Source: Lederbergia galactosidilytica (lineage in GTDB: Bacteria > Bacillota > Bacilli > Bacillales > Bacillaceae_C). From it: DNA of 64,000 nt. Below, one piece after another: positions 10,040 to 20,525 of this stretch; position 1 is the stretch's first letter, and every line of letters begins with the position of its first letter. Location: assembly GCF_017873565.1 (NCBI RefSeq), contig NZ_JAGGKH010000002.1, forward strand, positions 1 to 64,000, given 5' to 3'. Under the pieces are notes generated by a model that was given only the letters and a program-made list of their open reading frames with translations, was not told where the DNA came from and did not search any database. The translations under genes were made by a program, and so were the position numbers.

Positions 10040-11764
10040 TTGACAAAAGATCGATACCCATCTACACAAGATGGACCACCTAGCGATGTGGAACGAATTA
10101 AAATAGAGAGTAATTATTTACGGGGTTCTCTTGCAGAAACACTAGAAGATGTAATGAGTGCAGGCATTCCTGATGATGATAATCGTTTAATGAAATTTCA
10201 CGGAAGTTATTTACAAGATGATCGAGATCTTCGAGTTGAAAGGCAGAAACAAAAATTAGAACCAGCTTATCAATTTATGGTACGAGTTAGAGCAGCTGGC
10301 GGTGTTGTATCAGCCAATCAATGGCTTGTGATCGATGAACTAGCAAATAAATATGCCAACGGAAGCATTAAACTTACGACAAGACAATCTTTTCAAATGC
10401 ACGGGATTTTGAAATGGAATATGAAAAAAGCTTTTAAAGAAATTAATGAAGCATTAATGGAAACCCTTGCTGCATGTGGAGATGTCAATCGAAATGTGAT
10501 GTGTAGTCCAAATCCATATATTTCAGAAGTCCATATGGAAGTATACGAGTGGGCGAAGAAATTAAGTCAATATCTTTCCCCGCAAACAAAGGCTTATCAC
10601 GAAATATGGCTAGACAATGAAAAAGTTGTAGATACCTCTAAGAACTCTGAAGAAGTTGAACCGATTTATGGTCCCACTTACTTACCACGAAAATTCAAAA
10701 TCGGTATTGCTGTTCCGCCATCTAATGATGTGGATGTATATTCACAGGACCTTGGATTTATTGCCATTGTTGAGAAGCAGCAACTTCAAGGTTTCAATAT
10801 AACTGTTGGTGGAGGGATGGGCTCTACACATGGGGATAAAGCAACATACCCCCAAATTGGGAGAGTCATTGGATTTTGTAAGCCTGAAGAAGTAATTGAT
10901 GTTGCAGAAAAGATTGTTACGATTCAACGGGACTACGGTAATCGTTCTGTAAGGAAAAATGCACGATTTAAATATACAATTGATAAACGGGGGATCCCTT
11001 GGTTAATTGACGAATTACATTCGCGACTTGGCTGGGAATTACAACCAGCAAGATTTTTTCAGTTTGATCATAATCGGGATCGTTATGGCTGGGTTAAAGG
11101 TCTGAATGACCAATGGCATTTTACTTTATTTATCCAAAATGGCCGAGTTAAAGACTGGGAGCACTATAAACTTATGACCGGTTTACGCGAAATAGCAAAA
11201 GTTCATACAGGAGATTTTCGATTAACTCCGAATCAAAATTTAATTATTGGAAATATATCAGAAAGTTTAAAACCACAGATAGAAACGTTGATTCAACAAT
11301 ATGGTTTAACAGACGGAGAGCATTATAGTGCATTGCGTAGAAATTCAATGGCCTGTGTCGCTTTTCCAACATGTGGGCTGGCGATGGCTGAGTCTGAACG
11401 GTATTTACCATCTTTACTTGATAAAATTGATCTGATATTAGATGAGGCAGGACTTCGCGAGGAAGAAATTGTTATTCGTATGTCTGGGTGTCCGAATGGG
11501 TGTTCTAGACCCGCGTTAGCAGAAATTGGTTTTGTCGGAAAAGCCCCTGGGAAATATAATGTCTATTTAGGTGGTGGCTTTACTGGTGATCGTTTAAATA
11601 AACTGTATCGCGAAAACATCGGTGAGAAGGAAATATTAAGCGAATTAGAACCAATTATCCACCAATTTGCGAAAGAACGGAAAGAAAAAGAAAAATTTGG
11701 AGACTTTGTCATCCGCGCAGGATATGTAAAAGAGGTTCATTCAGGTTTAGATTTTCACGATTAA
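10040..11764 (+). CDS. cysI: Sulfite reductase hemoprotein beta-component
   Basis: Six-electron reduction of sulfite to sulfide on a siroheme/[4Fe-4S] centre. The 574 residues match CysI. The cluster ligands are Cys439 and Cys445 (CVAFPTCG) and Cys484 and Cys488 (GCPNGC); the last also bridges siroheme. The anion-binding basic residues lie in segments such as [15 protein letters not shown] start behind AAAGGAGAGGGGA. Last gene of the operon. I see no strong terminator before the S-box promoter, so some read-through into the yitJ leader is possible. Confidence 0.95.
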   Translation: MTKDRYPSTQDGPPSDVERIKIESNYLRGSLAETLEDVMSAGIPDDDNRLMKFHGSYLQDDRDLRVERQKQKLEPAYQFMVRVRAAGGVVSANQWLVIDELANKYANGSIKLTTRQSFQMHGILKWNMKKAFKEINEALMETLAACGDVNRNVMCSPNPYISEVHMEVYEWAKKLSQYLSPQTKAYHEIWLDNEKVVDTSKNSEEVEPIYGPTYLPRKFKIGIAVPPSNDVDVYSQDLGFIAIVEKQQLQGFNITVGGGMGSTHGDKATYPQIGRVIGFCKPEEVIDVAEKIVTIQRDYGNRSVRKNARFKYTIDKRGIPWLIDELHSRLGWELQPARFFQFDHNRDRYGWVKGLNDQWHFTLFIQNGRVKDWEHYKLMTGLREIAKVHTGDFRLTPNQNLIIGNISESLKPQIETLIQQYGLTDGEHYSALRRNSMACVAFPTCGLAMAESERYLPSLLDKIDLILDEAGLREEEIVIRMSGCPNGCSRPALAEIGFVGKAPGKYNVYLGGGFTGDRLNKLYRENIGEKEILSELEPIIHQFAKERKEKEKFGDFVIRAGYVKEVHSGLDFHD

Positions 11765-11803
11765 TAGATAAATAAAAATTTTAAAAATAATTTAAATTTA
11801 CCC

Positions 11804-11832
11804 TTGTATTTTTAGCGGATTAATCCTATACT
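11804..11832 (+). promoter_or_regulatory. Promoter of the S-box leader
   Basis: TTGTAT (11804-11809) and TATACT (11827-11832) are separated by exactly 17 bases. The implied transcript starts near 11839, about 55 bases before the riboswitch. A TTCTTAA/TTAAGAA hairpin (about 11847-11871) lies in that lead-in. Confidence 0.7.
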
Positions 11833-11895
11833 ATTAGTAGAGTTAATTCTTAACCCTTAACGGATTAAGAAACAAAAAATTGAATAAATGATTTC

Positions 11896-12056
11896 ATTCT
11901 TATCAAGAGAGGTCGAGGGAATGGCCCTAAGACGCCTCAGCAACCACCATTTTATGGAAAGGTGCTAAATCCAGCAAGTTGGAGACAACTTGAAAGATAA
12001 GAAGAATCCTTTTTATAGAAAAGGGCCTTCTTCTTGTCGGAGTAGGCTCTTTTTGC
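11896..12056 (+). promoter_or_regulatory. SAM-I (S-box) riboswitch with terminator
   Basis: The hallmark S-box core is present: TATCAAGAGAGGTCGAGGGA, GGCCCTAAGACGCCTCAGCAACC, then AAGGTGCTAAATCCAGCAAG and TGAAAGATAAGAA. P1 pairs TTCTTATC with GATAAGAA. A terminator follows, AAAAGGGCCT with AGGCTCTTTT around a 15-base loop. SAM binding should switch off yitJ and metE. Confidence 0.96.
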
Positions 12057-12156
12057 ATGCAGGAGCATAAGTAGTTGACACCAAGAAAATGATTGAATGT
12101 CTTTAAGAAGCCATTACTCCAAACAGTTTTTTATCATATTTAGGGAGGGTTGTTTA

Positions 12157-14001
12157 TTGGGATTACTAGAACGTCTCAAAAAGGAAATTTTAATTGGAGA
12201 TGGTGCTGCCGGAACGCTTTTATATTCATATGGAATTGATCGGTGCTTTGATCAATTGAATCTTTCCAAACCTGATCAAGTTGTTAGGATACATGAGGCC
12301 TATGTGGATGCAGGAGCTGATGTAATACAAACGAATACGTATGGGGCCAATTATCTGAAGCTATCAAGGTATGGATTAGAAGAGGAAGTGACAAAAATAA
12401 ATAGAGCCGCAGTCCGGCTTGCAAAGCAGGCTGCGGGTGGCGAAGCTTTTGTACTGGGAACCATCGGCGGTATACATGGGGCAGGTCTTCATTCTAGTGT
12501 GTCAGAAGAAATAAAACGGGGGTTTCGCGAACAGCTATATGCATTACTACTTGAGGGAGTAGATGGAATTATTTTAGAAACCTATTATGATTTAGATGAA
12601 TTGACGACTGTTTTAAGGATGGCCCGTGATGAAACCAATTTGCCTATCATAGCAAATGTCTCGATGCATGAACCAGGTGTACTTCAGAACGGTACACCGC
12701 TTGAAGAAGCTTTGAAACAGCTCGATGTTTTAGGTGCTAATGTTGTTGGGATTAATTGTCGTCTTGGCCCTTATCACATGGTGAAAGCCTTAGAATCTGT
12801 ACCACTTTCTAAAACAGCTTATTTAGCAGCCTATCCTAATGCCAGTTTGCCAGAATATGAAGATGGTAAATTTATATACAAAACAGAGCCTGATTACTTC
12901 ACCGAAATTGTACGCAAGTTTCGTGATCAAGGAGTACGTTTAATTGGGGGTTGCTGTGGAACTACACCTGAACATATCCAGGCATTGGCAACAGGACGCC
13001 AATATTTAACACCGCTTGAAGAGAAGCAAATCATTAAACAAAAACCATTTGTGATAAAAACTGAAACTATCGACAAAGAACCATCTATCTTTGAAAAAGT
13101 TCAATCTGATCGGTCTATTATTGTCGAACTAGATACGCCTCGACATTTAGATACAGAACCTTTTTTTAGAGGCGCTGACGCCTTGAAGAGAGCTGGGGTC
13201 GATGGATTAACTTTAGCAGATAATTCATTAGCTTCACCAAGAATATGTAATGCTACTATGGCTTCGCTTGTTAAAAAGAAAGTTGGTTTAGACTCGCTTG
13301 TTCATATTACTTGCCGGGATCGAAATTTAATCGGATTACAATCACATCTCATGGGTCTACATACTGCTGGAATTCGTGATATTTTAGCTATTACAGGTGA
13401 TCCGACGAAAATTGGAGATTTTCCGGGCGCAACATCGGTCTATGATGCAACATCGTTTGAATTAATTAAACTTATAAAGCAGTTTAATGAAGGCATTTCC
13501 TTTTCTGGAAAGTCTCTGAGAGAAAAAACACAATTCAAAGTTGCAGCGGCCTTTAACCCGAATGTTCGAAATATTGGGAAATCCGTCGAGAGAATGGAAA
13601 AAAAGATAAAGTATGGAGCAGATTATTTTTTAACCCAACCGGTCTTTTCTTTAGAAAAAATCCTGGAAGTTGGAGAAGCAACTAAACATATAACAGCACC
13701 TATTTACATTGGTATTATGCCTCTGGTTTCCGCCAGAAATGCTGAGTTTTTGCATAACGAAGTCCCAGGTATCAAACTTCCAGATGATATTAGAAGAAGA
13801 ATGGCAAAAACAGAAGGAAAGCCAAGGCAGGCGAAGGAAGAGGGACTTGCGATTGCCAAAGAGTTAATTGATTCTGCATTTGGTTATTTTAAAGGATTTT
13901 ATTTAATTACTCCTTTTATCCAATACGATTTATCTGTTGAATTAGCCACTTATATTCAAGAAAAAACGAAAAACAAGCAAAAAAAGCAATTACTACACTG
14001 A
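12157..14001 (+). CDS. yitJ: Bifunctional homocysteine S-methyltransferase / methylenetetrahydrofolate reductase
   Basis: The 614-residue protein joins an N-terminal homocysteine methyltransferase domain (about 1-290) to a C-terminal MetF-like domain (about 330-605). The zinc ligands are Cys201 (GINCRLG) and Cys266-Cys267 ([10 protein letters not shown]). The second half has a TIM-barrel reductase pattern with [20 protein letters not shown]. Length and layout match Bacillus subtilis YitJ (612). TTG at 12157 follows AGGGAGGG at the right distance; the upstream ATG at 12097 has no ribosome site. S-box controlled and 26 bases upstream of metE, it should supply methyl-THF to MetE. Confidence 0.93.
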   Translation: MGLLERLKKEILIGDGAAGTLLYSYGIDRCFDQLNLSKPDQVVRIHEAYVDAGADVIQTNTYGANYLKLSRYGLEEEVTKINRAAVRLAKQAAGGEAFVLGTIGGIHGAGLHSSVSEEIKRGFREQLYALLLEGVDGIILETYYDLDELTTVLRMARDETNLPIIANVSMHEPGVLQNGTPLEEALKQLDVLGANVVGINCRLGPYHMVKALESVPLSKTAYLAAYPNASLPEYEDGKFIYKTEPDYFTEIVRKFRDQGVRLIGGCCGTTPEHIQALATGRQYLTPLEEKQIIKQKPFVIKTETIDKEPSIFEKVQSDRSIIVELDTPRHLDTEPFFRGADALKRAGVDGLTLADNSLASPRICNATMASLVKKKVGLDSLVHITCRDRNLIGLQSHLMGLHTAGIRDILAITGDPTKIGDFPGATSVYDATSFELIKLIKQFNEGISFSGKSLREKTQFKVAAAFNPNVRNIGKSVERMEKKIKYGADYFLTQPVFSLEKILEVGEATKHITAPIYIGIMPLVSARNAEFLHNEVPGIKLPDDIRRRMAKTEGKPRQAKEEGLAIAKELIDSAFGYFKGFYLITPFIQYDLSVELATYIQEKTKNKQKKQLLH

Positions 14002-14027
14002 AAAGAAGGAACAGGGAGGATGCTCAT

Positions 14028-16313
14028 ATGACTCAAATCACTTCATCCAATATTGGTTATCCAAGAATTGGGGAACAACGCGAATGGAAAAAAGCATTAG
14101 AAAATTATTGGAATGGAAATATTTCTCAACAAGAATTATTAAAGATCACTAAGGAAATTCGTTTAAATGGTTTAAGAAAGCAGAAGGAATTGGGGATTGA
14201 TCTAATTCCCGTAGGAGATTTTTCACTATATGATCACGTGTTGGATACAGCATTAATGTTTGGCATAGTTCCTCAACGATTTCAAAATAGTGGATTATCT
14301 GTGTCATCACTTGACACGTATTTTGCGATTGCTAGAGGAACAAGGGAAGCATTCGCTTCTGAAATGACTAAATGGTTTAATACAAATTATCATTATATTG
14401 TACCCGAATTTGATAACGCGAACCCGATTTTAGTAGAAAACCGACCTCTTCAATTGTACAAAGAGGCACAAGAAGAACTGGGAATAAAAGGAAAACCGGT
14501 TGTTTTGGGACCTATCTCCTTTTTGAAACTTGGTAAAGGATACAAAGAAACAGACTTCCCGAATTTATTGGAAAAGTTTCTTCCCTTATATATTCAAATT
14601 TTAAAAGAATTGGAAGCTGAAGGGGTAGAATGGGTACAAATAGATGAACCGATTTTAGTAACAGAGTTATCTGAAGGAGAGGTCCCTTTAATAGAACAAA
14701 CCTATCAGAAGATTGCCGAGGCAGTGCCAAGCTTGAAAATTGCGCTACAAACTTATTTTGAGTCCATTCATCATTATAAAAAACTAATACATTTACCTGT
14801 TGCTGGTTTTGGATTAGATTTTGTTCATGGTGATGCATTAGAAGTAATCCGGCAATTTGGCTTCCCGCAAAATAAAGTTCTATTTGCCGGTATTATTGAT
14901 GGAAGGAATGTTTGGCGAGTCGATTTGGAGCAAACTTGGGGGATGCTCGAGATCATTCAACAAATTGTTGAAAGAGACCGGATCATTATCCAGCCATCAT
15001 GCTCATTAATACATGTTCCAATTAGTAAAAATTTGGAACAAACTTTAGATCCCATTATCAAAGCAAGCTTGTCTTTCGCAGATGAAAAATTAAAAGAAAT
15101 TGCGATACTAGCAGATGGGTTAACAAGCGGTAAAGAGAAAATTCGTGATCAAATAAAAGAAAGTACGCTCGCCATTCAGCGATTAAATGAGTCCAATTAT
15201 CGAGGTGATACAAAAGAGATTGATTTAGATGAAATTCAAGCAGACCGGAAAGCTGCATTCTCTCAAAGAATTTTAGAACAACAAGTAGCATTACAGCTTC
15301 CATTACTTCCGACCACTACAATCGGTAGTTTACCGCAAACAGCTGAAGTTCGGAAACAAAGATTACGCTGGAGAAAAGGCGATCTATCTAATGCAGAGTA
15401 CGAGCAATTTATCAATAAAGAAATAAAGAAGTGGATAGAGATTCAAGAAGATATTGGACTTGATGTACTTGTTCATGGAGAATTCGAACGCACTGATATG
15501 GTGGAATATTTTGGTGAGAAGTTAAATGGGTTTCAGGTAACAAAATACGGCTGGGTTCAATCTTATGGATCACGCTGTGTAAAACCTCCATTAATATTTG
15601 GCGATGTTTCTTTCCGAAGTCCGATGACAGTCAAGGAGGTTAGCTACGCCCAAACATTGACAGATAAGCATGTAAAGGGAATGCTAACTGGTCCGGTTAC
15701 CATTTTAAATTGGTCATTTGTCCGCGACGATATTTCTGAATTTGATGTACTAAATCAAATTGCTATTGCGCTACGCTCGGAAATTGAAGAACTAGAGGCC
15801 AAAAATATTAAAATCATTCAAGTAGATGAACCAGCATTGCGTGAAGGACTGCCGTTAAAGAAGATAAACTGGAGTACTTACCTAAATCATGCTGTCCATG
15901 CTTTTAAGCTAGCGACAGCAACAGTGGAAAATAGTACCCAAATTCATACTCATATGTGTTATTCGAGTTTTGGAGATATTTATGATGCGATAAATCGTTT
16001 AGATGCAGATGTCATTTCGATTGAAACATCAAGAAGTCATGGCGAACTGATTTCGACATTTGAAGAAAATACCTATGATAAGGAAATTGGATTAGGAGTT
16101 TATGATATTCATAGTCCGAGAGTACCAGCTAAAGAAGAATTAAAAGAAAATGTTCATCGTGCATTAGCTACTATTCCAGCAAAACAATTTTGGATTAATC
16201 CTGATTGTGGGTTAAAAACGAGAAAAGAAGAAGAAACAGTGGCTGCTCTAAAAGTTATGGTTGAAGTTGCCAAAGAAATTAGAGCGGAACAGCTGCAAAC
16301 TCTGAAAAAATAA
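14028..16313 (+). CDS. metE: Cobalamin-independent methionine synthase
   Basis: Transfers the methyl of 5-methyl-THF-polyglutamate to homocysteine. The 761-residue protein has two barrels. The zinc site is in the C-terminal one: His642 and Cys644 (HTHMCYS) and Cys727 (NPDCGLKTR), each one residue beyond the Escherichia coli numbering. The N-terminus begins with [16 protein letters not shown], and the C-terminal barrel opens with [14 protein letters not shown] start behind AGGGAGGA. Second gene of the S-box operon. A large hairpin follows. Confidence 0.97.
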   Translation: MTQITSSNIGYPRIGEQREWKKALENYWNGNISQQELLKITKEIRLNGLRKQKELGIDLIPVGDFSLYDHVLDTALMFGIVPQRFQNSGLSVSSLDTYFAIARGTREAFASEMTKWFNTNYHYIVPEFDNANPILVENRPLQLYKEAQEELGIKGKPVVLGPISFLKLGKGYKETDFPNLLEKFLPLYIQILKELEAEGVEWVQIDEPILVTELSEGEVPLIEQTYQKIAEAVPSLKIALQTYFESIHHYKKLIHLPVAGFGLDFVHGDALEVIRQFGFPQNKVLFAGIIDGRNVWRVDLEQTWGMLEIIQQIVERDRIIIQPSCSLIHVPISKNLEQTLDPIIKASLSFADEKLKEIAILADGLTSGKEKIRDQIKESTLAIQRLNESNYRGDTKEIDLDEIQADRKAAFSQRILEQQVALQLPLLPTTTIGSLPQTAEVRKQRLRWRKGDLSNAEYEQFINKEIKKWIEIQEDIGLDVLVHGEFERTDMVEYFGEKLNGFQVTKYGWVQSYGSRCVKPPLIFGDVSFRSPMTVKEVSYAQTLTDKHVKGMLTGPVTILNWSFVRDDISEFDVLNQIAIALRSEIEELEAKNIKIIQVDEPALREGLPLKKINWSTYLNHAVHAFKLATATVENSTQIHTHMCYSSFGDIYDAINRLDADVISIETSRSHGELISTFEENTYDKEIGLGVYDIHSPRVPAKEELKENVHRALATIPAKQFWINPDCGLKTRKEEETVAALKVMVEVAKEIRAEQLQTLKK

Positions 16314-16370
16314 GATGTACTTAAGAGTAAACTACCGTCATTTTATTAAAAACTAGAATTATTAATTAGT

Positions 16371-16433
16371 TGGCGCAAATAAGCCGCTTTGGAAATGTAC
16401 TTCATTTCCATTGGCGGCTAGTTGCGCCTTTCT
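16371..16433 (+). terminator. Long hairpin after metE, probable terminator
   Basis: GGCGCAA pairs with TTGCGCC, GCCGC with GGCGGC and GGAAATG with CATTTCC around a TACTT loop; TTTCT follows. The stem is longer than an ordinary terminator and could also be an intergenic repeat; no second copy is in this window. Confidence 0.65.
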
Positions 16434-16547
16434 ATATTCCCCCACCTTCTCTAATATATTGTTCTCTATTTGTCAGTCCAGTTAGTTATGTAACAGGGTT
16501 TTCACATTTTTCATAAGCGGATGAATATCTGAAAATTGTATCCATCT

Positions 16548-17180
16548 TTATAATTCTATTTTTGAAAAAGGTAAAAATAGTTTAACACCCTTTCGATTTT
16601 TTGGTAGCCACTTCATATCTAAAATAAGATGACTTGCATAAGCAGCCACACACACAAACATCAGCCCATCCACTAAGATTTCTTTTTCCAAAAAGTAACC
16701 TAGAATAGAAAAGTAAAATAAGCCTAGAAGTGAATGAGTTAGGGAACGATGGGATAAGAGAGAAGCGATCACTATATAGATTCCTAGCAAGATTACCCAT
16801 ATACTTTCATAATAGAGACCGAGAATTCCAACGAGGATACCCGTTAATGTTAACATCCATTTTTGTTTAATAAAAAGGGGAGGGAAAATCAGAAGGCCAC
16901 TCCCCAATAAAACCCCTAATTGCTTTGACCAGTATGTATGTGGGCTCGTAAAACTAGAGGACATTAAATAAAGGCCGATGAAACCTAGAAGAAGAATCGC
17001 CCATTTTTTATTAATCGATAGTTTTCGAGCTAAAACGCCAGAGACATCTAGATCTGGTACAAGGCCAGTAAATCCACCTAACAGGGTGAAGGAAGCTGTT
17101 GTGAGCCAATCTGCATTTGAGTATTGTGCAACTCCAAATCCAGTCAGACATCCTGTGATAAAATGTGTTTTTCCATCCAT
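16548..17180 (-). CDS. YdjM/DUF457-family membrane protein
   Basis: An integral membrane protein of 210 residues with several hydrophobic segments. The N-terminal MDGKTHFITGCLTG and the polar GLVPDLDVSG and SHRSLTHSLLG stretches carry the conserved His/Asp residues of the YdjM (DUF457) family, annotated as predicted membrane-bound metal-dependent hydrolases. The activity is unproven in the family. I chose ATG at 17180 because GAAAGGAAAGAG precedes it; the TTG eight codons upstream lies within that region. It is a lone gene, convergent with metE and divergent from exoA. Confidence 0.75.
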   Translation of the reverse strand: MDGKTHFITGCLTGFGVAQYSNADWLTTASFTLLGGFTGLVPDLDVSGVLARKLSINKKWAILLLGFIGLYLMSSSFTSPHTYWSKQLGVLLGSGLLIFPPLFIKQKWMLTLTGILVGILGLYYESIWVILLGIYIVIASLLSHRSLTHSLLGLFYFSILGYFLEKEILVDGLMFVCVAAYASHLILDMKWLPKNRKGVKLFLPFSKIEL

Positions 17181-17614
17181 CTTACTCTTTCCTTTCTTAA
17201 ACAATTATTCTATTATAACAAGCCGATCACTTGTTTGATAGATAGAAAAATGCCACAATATAAATTAAGTGAAATTTCTTTTTGGGCATGTATAGGTATT
17301 CAGGTAGAGAGAATTAGAGGAAAACCTGCATTAAGCCTATGATATTCTCTATAGTCTTTCAAAAAGCAGTATGGCGAAGACTAAATACATAACATTTGAT
17401 GTAATGCCATTGACCTGCTTCGTAGCCGGCAACTAGACGGCCAAACTCAAAATAAGATGACTTTACTGGCGATTAGCACTATAGGAGTGCCATCTGCCTT
17501 CGATGACTTGTATTTTTAGATCCTAAGAAACTACCAATAATTTTGGCAGATGACCTACAATACTTCGAGACGGAGATTATGACCAAATAACACGACATAA
17601 AGGGGTAGCGGATA
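17181..17614. other. Intergenic region between divergent genes, no gene seen
   Basis: This stretch must carry promoters for the minus-strand membrane protein and for exoA. No ORF with start, ribosome site and recognisable product is present. The part from about 17380 to 17560 is less AT-rich than typical intergenic DNA here and might be a decayed sequence. Confidence 0.35.
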
Positions 17615-18367
17615 ATGAAACTTATATCTTGGAATGTAAATGGGTTGCGGGCATGTGTTCGCAAAGGATTTTTGGACTTTTTCCATGAAATCAATGCGGA
17701 TATTTTTTGTGTGCAAGAAACGAAATTACAAGAAGGACAAATCGAATTAGATTTAAATGGGTATTACCAGTATTGGAATTACGCACAAAAAAAAGGATAT
17801 TCGGGAACGGCTATTTTTACAAAGATCAAGCCAATTTCTGTTAAATATGGAGTAGGAGAGGCAGAAGAAGAAGAGGAAGGTAGAATTATTACACTTGAAT
17901 TTACAGATTTTTTCCTAATAAATGTTTATACACCTAATTCACAAAGAGATTTAGCTCGCTTGCCTTATCGCTTACAGTGGGAAGATAGGATGCTTCTATA
18001 TATTAAAAAATTGGATCAAATTAAACCGGTTATTGTTTGTGGAGATTTAAACGTCGCCCATAGAGAAATTGATTTACGCAACGCTAAATCAAATCAAGGA
18101 AATTCAGGTTTTACTCTCGAAGAGCGAGGAAAATTTACCGATTTACTTAATAATGGATTTCTAGATACATTCCGATATTTTTATCCTGATCAAATAGGGG
18201 CATATACATGGTGGTCTTATATGAATAAAGTGAGGGAAAGAAATATCGGCTGGAGAATCGATTATTTTATTACGTCTGAAAGATTAAAAACTAGACTAAT
18301 AGATACTCATATTCATTGCAATATTATGGGGAGCGATCATTGCCCAATTATGTTGGAGATGACGTAA
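17615..18367 (+). CDS. exoA: Exodeoxyribonuclease III / AP endonuclease
   Basis: Cleaves DNA at abasic sites in base-excision repair. The 250-residue protein has every family motif: N-terminal MKLISWNVNGLRA, the metal-binding Glu in FCVQETKLQE, the Asp/Asn pair in CGDLNVAHREIDL and the terminal Asp/His in GSDHCPI. Length matches Bacillus subtilis ExoA. ATG start behind AAAGGGG. The stop codon overlaps the next start (TAATG). Confidence 0.96.
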   Translation: MKLISWNVNGLRACVRKGFLDFFHEINADIFCVQETKLQEGQIELDLNGYYQYWNYAQKKGYSGTAIFTKIKPISVKYGVGEAEEEEEGRIITLEFTDFFLINVYTPNSQRDLARLPYRLQWEDRMLLYIKKLDQIKPVIVCGDLNVAHREIDLRNAKSNQGNSGFTLEERGKFTDLLNNGFLDTFRYFYPDQIGAYTWWSYMNKVRERNIGWRIDYFITSERLKTRLIDTHIHCNIMGSDHCPIMLEMT

Positions 18368-19215
18368 TGAATAGGCAAACGGTGTTAATTACAGGGGCAT
18401 CAGGTGGGTTTGGATTATTTATGACAATGGAGTTAGTTAAGAGAAAGTTCCATGTTATCGCCACAATGAGAGATTTAAAGAAAAAGGATAACATAATAAC
18501 GTTATGTAAACAGGAAGGTTTAGAAACTGAATTGATTGAGTTTTTTCCCTTAGACATTACTAAATCTGCTTCCATAAATAATCTGAGTGCCCATATTGCT
18601 CATTTGCCCTCAATAGATATTCTTATTAATAATGCTGGTTTCGCGTTAGGGGGATTTGCAGAGGAAGTCAGTTTGCGTGAATACAAAGAGCAATTTGAAA
18701 CAAATTTCTTTGGGGCAATTGCATTAACCCAAGCGATTCTTCCCTATATGCGCGAACAAAAAAGTGGAAAGATTATAAATATGAGCAGCATTTCCGGAAA
18801 AATAGCTTTTCCCGGCTTATCACCTTATGTAGCTTCAAAACATGCTTTAGAAGGCTGGACAGAAAGTTTAAGACTGGAAGTTAAATCATTTGGAATTGAT
18901 GTGGCTCTCGTTGAACCAGGTTCTTTTCAAACGAATATTTGGACTAAGGGGAAAAAAGTTGCTAAGCAATCACTTCTTTCCACCTCCCCATATGCATTAA
19001 TAATGACAGCCATAGAAGCTGAGATGGACAAAGGAAGCGCAAACTATGAAGATCCACGTATTGTGGCAATTATGATCGCTGAACTTTGCACAAAACAAAA
19101 ACTAAGCAAGCTAAGGTATCCGGTCGGTAAAGGGGTAAAGGGATTATTATTTTTTAAGAAAATTATCCCATGGAAATTATGGGAAAAGCTTGTGTTAGTT
19201 AAGTTAAATTTATAA
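18367..19215 (+). CDS. Short-chain dehydrogenase/reductase
   Basis: Classical SDR of 282 residues, an NAD(P)-dependent oxidoreductase. The cofactor motif TGASGGFG is at 9-16, NNAGFALGG near 90, and the catalytic Ser in MSSISGK is followed by YVASK (Tyr154, Lys158). A basic residue soon after the glycine motif (ATMRDLKKK) hints at NADPH. The substrate cannot be read from the sequence. It is translationally coupled to exoA by a TAATG overlap, though the two have no obvious shared function. Confidence 0.88.
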   Translation: MNRQTVLITGASGGFGLFMTMELVKRKFHVIATMRDLKKKDNIITLCKQEGLETELIEFFPLDITKSASINNLSAHIAHLPSIDILINNAGFALGGFAEEVSLREYKEQFETNFFGAIALTQAILPYMREQKSGKIINMSSISGKIAFPGLSPYVASKHALEGWTESLRLEVKSFGIDVALVEPGSFQTNIWTKGKKVAKQSLLSTSPYALIMTAIEAEMDKGSANYEDPRIVAIMIAELCTKQKLSKLRYPVGKGVKGLLFFKKIIPWKLWEKLVLVKLNL

Positions 19216-19273
19216 TGGAAAATCTTCGCTATTTATTGGAAAATACTGAAAATAATTGTTATATTCAAGATAT

Positions 19274-19293
19274 GAGGAAGAGTTTTCTCTTCC
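19274..19293 (+). repeat. Perfect hairpin in the GalT-like leader
   Basis: AGGAAGAG and CTCTTCCT are perfect complements around a TTTT loop, about 33 bases before the next start. No T-run follows, so it is more likely a 5'-UTR element than a terminator of the SDR gene. Confidence 0.55.
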
Positions 19294-19326
19294 TATGAAA
19301 TGTTGGGAATAGAAAGGGATGGTGAA

Positions 19327-20346
19327 ATGGAAATTAAGTTTAATAAACAAGAAGAAACTTTTTCTTTTTATAGTGGAAATGGAGATGCAATTAATCGAAA
19401 AACGGAAATTCGATTTGATCCACTAACGGGAGAAACCTCTCGAATTATCTTTGATGCTGGATTAACGCTAACACCGCCAGATTATTCCGAAGCTGCCAGA
19501 CAAACAGGTGGTAAAAACTGTCCGTTTTGTTCTGAAAACATTTTTTATATGACACCTGTTTTCCCTAATAATATTACTAATAAAGGTCGAATTCAGCATG
19601 GTGAGGCGATTGTCTTTCCAAATTTGTTTCCGTATAGCAAACATAATGGTGTTGTTGTATTTTCTGGCCAACATTATGTCAAACTACAGGATTTTACGGC
19701 CGAGATGATTAAGAATGCTTTTTTAGCTGCTCAACATTATATTCAAAAGATTATTGAAACAGATTCCGCTGTAAAATACGTATCTATAAATTGGAATTAT
19801 TTGCCCGAAGCCGGAGGAAGTATCCTGCATCCCCATTTACATGTCATTGGGTCAGAAACAGCAACGAATTATCAGCAGCAAGTGAATAATGCTGTACAGG
19901 CCTTTGAACAAACGAATGGCCATGCATTTTTCGAGCAGCTTAGTGTTGTTGAAAAGAAAATAGGTGAAAGATGGATTGGTGAAATTGGTGAGGTCGCTTG
20001 GATGCATGCTTTTGCGCCAAAGGGGCATAATGACTTTCTAGCCATATTCCGAAATAAGCAGTCTATTTTTGATATTTCACAAGATGATTGGGAGCATTTT
20101 GCTACTGGACTAAAATTAATTTTCAATGTGTTTAAAGAGCAGGGCTTTACAAGCTTTAATCTGCTAACCCATTTATCAGTCGATCCAAACGCGAAACAAA
20201 CTCCTCATATGCGCATAATACCTCGTTTTACTATTGGGGGATTAAATACAAGTGATATTAATTATTTCCAAGCTTTACATCAGGAACCATTAAGTTATAA
20301 ATATCCAGAAGCTATCGCGGAAATAGCACGTAAATATTTTAATTAA
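19327..20346 (+). CDS. GalT-like HIT-superfamily nucleotidyltransferase
   Basis: A 339-residue protein resembling galactose-1-phosphate uridylyltransferases: a zinc-type CPFC (Cys65, Cys68) and the catalytic HPHLH (168-172), in which the middle or last His would be the nucleophile. A second HMRIIPR-like stretch lies near the C-terminus. It is annotated in bacilli as a DUF4931 or GalT-like protein. No other Leloir pathway gene is nearby, so the sugar substrate is unknown. ATG at 19327 follows GAAAGGGA; the TTG at 19300 has no ribosome site. Confidence 0.75.
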   Translation: MEIKFNKQEETFSFYSGNGDAINRKTEIRFDPLTGETSRIIFDAGLTLTPPDYSEAARQTGGKNCPFCSENIFYMTPVFPNNITNKGRIQHGEAIVFPNLFPYSKHNGVVVFSGQHYVKLQDFTAEMIKNAFLAAQHYIQKIIETDSAVKYVSINWNYLPEAGGSILHPHLHVIGSETATNYQQQVNNAVQAFEQTNGHAFFEQLSVVEKKIGERWIGEIGEVAWMHAFAPKGHNDFLAIFRNKQSIFDISQDDWEHFATGLKLIFNVFKEQGFTSFNLLTHLSVDPNAKQTPHMRIIPRFTIGGLNTSDINYFQALHQEPLSYKYPEAIAEIARKYFN

Positions 20347-20352
20347 TAAGAG

Positions 20353-20473
20353 TTGTTGACGATTGTCCCGATGAAGAAATGAGAAGTGAAGAAATGGAAC
20401 TGCTTCTGTTCATTATTTAGCAAACTTATCACTTTTACTAATCAATAAGAATTCCCAGCTTTATCGTCAACAA
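20353..20473. repeat. Spaced inverted repeat upstream of cwlJ
   Basis: TTGTTGACGAT (20353-20363) recurs as its exact complement ATCGTCAACAA (20463-20473), enclosing 99 bases. The pair fills most of the gap between the GalT-like gene and cwlJ. No target-site duplication is visible. Confidence 0.5.
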
Positions 20474-20525
20474 TCACTGCATCCTCCAATATGATGTGGA
20501 TATAGAATTTTTTGGAGGTGGCGAA

